This document shows, one piece after another, positions 61,322 to 64,000 of a stretch of 64,000 bases of DNA. Below the pieces are notes generated by a model. The model searched no databases. It had not been told where the DNA came from and saw nothing but the letters and a program-made list of their open reading frames with translations. Made by a program: the position numbers and the translations under genes. Source of the stretch: Myxococcota bacterium (GTDB lineage Bacteria > Myxococcota_A > UBA9160 > UBA6930); NCBI GenBank assembly GCA_028285625.1, contig JANQOX010000022.1, positions 273,511-337,510 on the forward strand, in the 5' to 3' direction. How positions within the stretch are numbered: the stretch's first letter is position 1; every line of letters starts with the position of its first letter.

Positions 61322-62677
61322 TTGAGAACGAGTCGTTGGATCCATGCCCTGCGCGAACCCGTGCCGCGCGAGGTGCGCCGCGTGCTCGGCCGGGCGTGGG
61401 CGCGCCTGCCCGAGCGTCTCCGCGGGCCGCGCCAGTTCCTCGGGCGCCAGTACGCGGGCTGTGGCGCCACCGTGGGCGCCATGCCGCGCTGCGACTTCGC
61501 ATGTACGGGCTGCTACCTGGGCACCTCGGCCAACCGCACGCCGGCGCTGCCGCTCCAGCAGATCGAGACGCAGCTGCGCGACCTGCGTCGGTGGCTCGGC
61601 CCGGGCGGCAACGTGCAGCTCACCGACGGCGAGCTCACGCTGCGCGACCCCGAAGAGCTCGAAGCCCTGGTGCAAATGGCGCTGCGGCTGGGTCTTCAGC
61701 CCATGCTCATGACGCACGGCGACCACCTGCTGCACGACCCGGAACGGTTGCATCGGCTGATGGCCGCGGGCCTCGAAGACCTCTCGATCCACGTGGACGT
61801 GACCCAGCGCGGCCGGCGCGACACGCGCTACCGAAGGCCCGAACGAGAGCGCGATCTCCACCCTCTGCGCGACGCGTTCGCCGATCTGATCCGAGAGGCC
61901 CGCGCCCACACCGGACGCCCGTTGCGCGTCGCCACGACGGTGACGGTCTCGGCCGAGAATCTGGAAGACGTGCCCGACGTGGTGCGCTGGGTGCTGCACA
62001 ATGCCGACGCCTTCAAGATGGTGAGCTTCCAGCCGGTGGCCGCCGTGGGGCGTACGCGCAGCGACCTGGGCGCGATCTCGGCGGCCGAGCTCTGGGAGCG
62101 GATCGCCAAGGGCCTGGTGGGTCGCGCGCGCATCGACGGCCGGCTCGACTCGCACCAGGGCTGGCTGGGCCACCCCGATTGCAGCCGCTTCGTGCAGGGG
62201 CTGGTCCTCCGCGAAGCCGACGGAACGATCGAGTTCGTCCCGCTCCTCGACCCCCTTGACCCCGCCCGACAGCAGGCGCTGGCGGGCCTGCTCGACCGCG
62301 TGGGCGGCCTCACCTTTCGCGGCGACGATCGTGCGACGGCGCTCGTGCGAGCCGCGGCACTGGCAGCGCGCGAGCTGCCCCTGCTCGTGCGAAGCGTGCT
62401 CCCACTGCTGTTCGGCACCTGGGGCCGACTCGCGCCCGAGGGACGCCTGCGCTTCGCCTGGCGCTGGCTTCGCGGTGATTGCGAGGTCTCGTACCTGAAC
62501 CTCGTGAGTCACCACTTCATGAGCGCCGACGAGCTCGAGACCGAGCAGGGCCGCGAGCGGCTCGACGTCTGCGCATTCCAGACCTCCGTGGACGGCGAGC
62601 TGGTCTCGATGTGCGAGCTGAACGCGCGCGGCGTCCGCGAGCGGCTGTACGAGCGGCTTCGGTCGGCCGACGCGTGA
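61322..62677 (+). CDS. Radical SAM protein
   Basis: 451 residues from a TTG with GGAGG nine bases upstream. The SAM-cluster motif is C-x3-C-x2-C in PRCDFACTGCYLG. The following strand has VQLTDGELTLRDPEEL and PMLMTHGDHLLHDP, typical of the radical SAM barrel. The C-terminal part contains a long helical region and a late Cys pair (DVCAFQTSVDGELVSMCELN) that might hold a second cluster. It modifies an unknown substrate. It is chained by a GTGA overlap to a DUF547 lipoprotein gene. Confidence 0.85.
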   Translation: MRTSRWIHALREPVPREVRRVLGRAWARLPERLRGPRQFLGRQYAGCGATVGAMPRCDFACTGCYLGTSANRTPALPLQQIETQLRDLRRWLGPGGNVQLTDGELTLRDPEELEALVQMALRLGLQPMLMTHGDHLLHDPERLHRLMAAGLEDLSIHVDVTQRGRRDTRYRRPERERDLHPLRDAFADLIREARAHTGRPLRVATTVTVSAENLEDVPDVVRWVLHNADAFKMVSFQPVAAVGRTRSDLGAISAAELWERIAKGLVGRARIDGRLDSHQGWLGHPDCSRFVQGLVLREADGTIEFVPLLDPLDPARQQALAGLLDRVGGLTFRGDDRATALVRAAALAARELPLLVRSVLPLLFGTWGRLAPEGRLRFAWRWLRGDCEVSYLNLVSHHFMSADELETEQGRERLDVCAFQTSVDGELVSMCELNARGVRERLYERLRSADA

Positions 62678-63549
62678 TCTCCCCCGCGCGCAGGCTGCTC
62701 CTGCTCCTCACCCTCGCGACCACGCTGTTCGCGTGCACGACGGTCGGCCCGCCCACTCTCGACCCCGAGCCCCCTACCCCGATGACCTTCTCCCACGACG
62801 ACTTCGACGCCTTCCTTCGTCGCATGGTCGATACCGAGGGGCGCGTGGACTACGCGGCGGCCGCCGCGGATCGCGCCGATCTCGACCGCTACCTGGCGGC
62901 GCTGGCCGCACGCAGCCCCGACAGTCATCCCGAGGTGTTCCCGCACGAGCACGATCGGCTGGCCTACTGGATCAATGCGTACAACGCCTCGGCCATCGCG
63001 CTGGTGCTTCGCGAGTACCCGATCGCGGGCGTGCGCGACGTGCGGCCGCTGGGGCCGTTCTCGTTCCTGCTGCCGAAGGGTGCGGGCTTCTTCCTGCTGC
63101 GGCGCGTGGTGCTGGGCGGCAAGAGCACCACGCTCTACGGCCTCGAGAACGTCGTGATCCGCCGCCGGTTCGATGAGCCGCGCATCCACTTCGCGCTGAA
63201 CTGTGCGTCGATCGGCTGCCCGCGCCTGCCGGCGGAGGCCTTCGAGGGTGCTCGCCTCGAAACGCAGCTCGCGCGCGAGACGACGCGCTTCCTCGCCGAG
63301 CGACGCAACGCGCACGCACGCCCCGACGAGCGCGAAATCGCGCTGTCGTCGATCTTCGACTGGTTCGAGGACGACTTCACGGGCTGGCTCGAGCGCCGCC
63401 ACCCCGGCCGCGGGTCGACCCTCGAGGCCTACGTGCGCCTGCACGCCGGAGACGAGCTCGCCCGCGAGCTCGACGCGTGCGCCGACTGCGACGTCGTGTT
63501 CGTGCCCTACGACTGGGGGCTCAACGCCCAGCCCGCCCCTGCACCTTGA
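62674..63549 (+). CDS. DUF547 lipoprotein
   Basis: 291 residues; the GTG overlaps the upstream TGA. The lipoprotein signal is LLLLLTLATTLFACTT (lipobox LFAC). DUF547 marks are FPHEHDRLAYWINAYNASAIA and RIHFALNCASIGCPRLP, with the conserved Cys and His of this transglutaminase-like papain-fold group. Function unknown; it may act as a peptidase or amidase in the periplasm. The TTG of the MauE/DoxX-like gene overlaps its TGA. Confidence 0.87.
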   Translation: MISPARRLLLLLTLATTLFACTTVGPPTLDPEPPTPMTFSHDDFDAFLRRMVDTEGRVDYAAAAADRADLDRYLAALAARSPDSHPEVFPHEHDRLAYWINAYNASAIALVLREYPIAGVRDVRPLGPFSFLLPKGAGFFLLRRVVLGGKSTTLYGLENVVIRRRFDEPRIHFALNCASIGCPRLPAEAFEGARLETQLARETTRFLAERRNAHARPDEREIALSSIFDWFEDDFTGWLERRHPGRGSTLEAYVRLHAGDELARELDACADCDVVFVPYDWGLNAQPAPAP

Positions 63550-63962
63550 GGGCCGGCAGGGGGCTCGCGCGGATCCCGAGCCTGTTCGTGGGCTTGGTGC
63601 TGCTGGCCACGGCGGTAGGCAAGCTGCTGGACGTGGCCGGGTTCGCCCAGGTGGTGGAGAGCTACCGGCTCGTCGGCCCCACGGCGAGCGGATGGATCGC
63701 GGCCACGTGGCCCGTGCTGGAGCTGCTCGCGGCCGTGGGCCTCTTGTGGAAGCCGCGCCGGCGCGCGGCATGGCTCGCCGTGGGACTGCACGTGGCGCTC
63801 CTGGCGGTGGTGACCTTCACGCTCGCGCGCGGCCTGGACGTACCCAACTGCGGCTGCTTCGGCGTCTTCTTCGCGCGCCCCCTGAGCGGGGTCACGTTCG
63901 TCGAGGATGCGGTGATGCTCGCGGTATCGCTCTGGGCGGTCCGGTCCGAGCGGCCGCGTTGA
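63546..63962 (+). CDS. MauE/DoxX-like redox membrane protein
   Basis: 138 residues with four membrane segments: SLFVGLVLLATAVGKLLDV, WIAATWPVLELLAAVGLLW, AAWLAVGLHVALLAVVTFTLA and a last segment. Between segments three and four, DVPNCGCFG carries a CxC pair. This matches MauE-type proteins that pass electrons or assist disulfide formation. The start TTG overlaps the DUF547 stop as TTGA. With radical SAM and DUF547 it forms a tightly coupled operon. Confidence 0.8.
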   Translation: MRAGRGLARIPSLFVGLVLLATAVGKLLDVAGFAQVVESYRLVGPTASGWIAATWPVLELLAAVGLLWKPRRRAAWLAVGLHVALLAVVTFTLARGLDVPNCGCFGVFFARPLSGVTFVEDAVMLAVSLWAVRSERPR

Positions 63963-64000
63963 GCAGAGCGGCCTGGTCGGCCTGCGCCCTGCTGCTACTG
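63959..64000 (+). CDS. Start of a further coupled gene (truncated by window)
   Basis: A TTG at 63959-63961 overlaps the previous TGA as TTGA, in the same style as the gene before. The visible residues MSRAAWSACALLLL look like an export or lipoprotein signal. The rest lies outside the window. Only the coupling and signal-like start support it. Confidence 0.45.
   Translation, partial: MSRAAWSACALLLL

Overview
This is a high-GC, gene-dense bacterial chromosome segment with about 58 protein genes and no recognisable rRNA, tRNA, CRISPR array, insertion sequence or phage. PEP-CTERM sorted proteins, a DUF6178 protein, a GT3-type (eukaryote-like) glycogen synthase, an F420-type LLM oxidoreductase, Rieske/TfdB/P450 oxygenases, several glutathione transferases and an in-frame selenocysteine codon together suggest an uncultured deltaproteobacterium-like lineage (Binatota or Myxococcota type). 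That placement is inference from gene content only.

Layout. 1-4.1 kb: two tandem PEP-CTERM proteins (-), then an MDR oxidoreductase, an AhpD-like protein and a GST (+). 4.1-10.4 kb: a secreted beta-helix protein and a glycogen pair (malQ then GT3 glycogen synthase). 10.7-14.4 kb: a small membrane protein, a sulfatase-fold lipoprotein and two paralogous secreted proteins of unknown function. 14.4-16.1 kb: TetR plus Rieske oxygenase. 16.2-24.2 kb: two copies of a divergent AraC regulator / exported ureohydrolase module, followed by an operon of a membrane-anchored peptidyl-prolyl isomerase and three different HupE/UreJ nickel-type permeases. 24.2-40.6 kb: a catabolic and detoxification region (LLM oxidoreductase, GSTs, VOC dioxygenases, alpha/beta hydrolase, tautomerases with an HxlR regulator, enoyl-CoA hydratase, a symporter fused to a solute-binding protein, TetR/TfdB-like hydroxylase, TetR/P450, ABC1 kinase). 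40.6-48.3 kb: PEP-CTERM protein, di-haem peroxidase, membrane proteins, a membrane-anchored UxxC selenoprotein and a ribbon-helix-helix/zinc-ribbon protein. 48.5-56.7 kb: amidohydrolase, MBL hydrolase, SRPBCC, DUF6178, DUF3604 and a LamG PEP-CTERM protein. 57-61.1 kb: an RND efflux pair. 61.3-64 kb: a chained operon of radical SAM, DUF547, MauE/DoxX and the start of a further gene.

The most notable items are: (i) a selenoprotein at 46124-47272 in which an in-frame TGA replaces the peroxidatic Cys of an AhpC/TSA-type domain and is followed by a good bacterial SECIS hairpin; (ii) the duplicated exported ureohydrolases beside nickel-type permeases, suggesting a periplasmic, possibly nickel-dependent guanidino-compound hydrolysis system; and (iii) regulator-linked palindromes, two of which sit inside promoters that would yield leaderless mRNAs.
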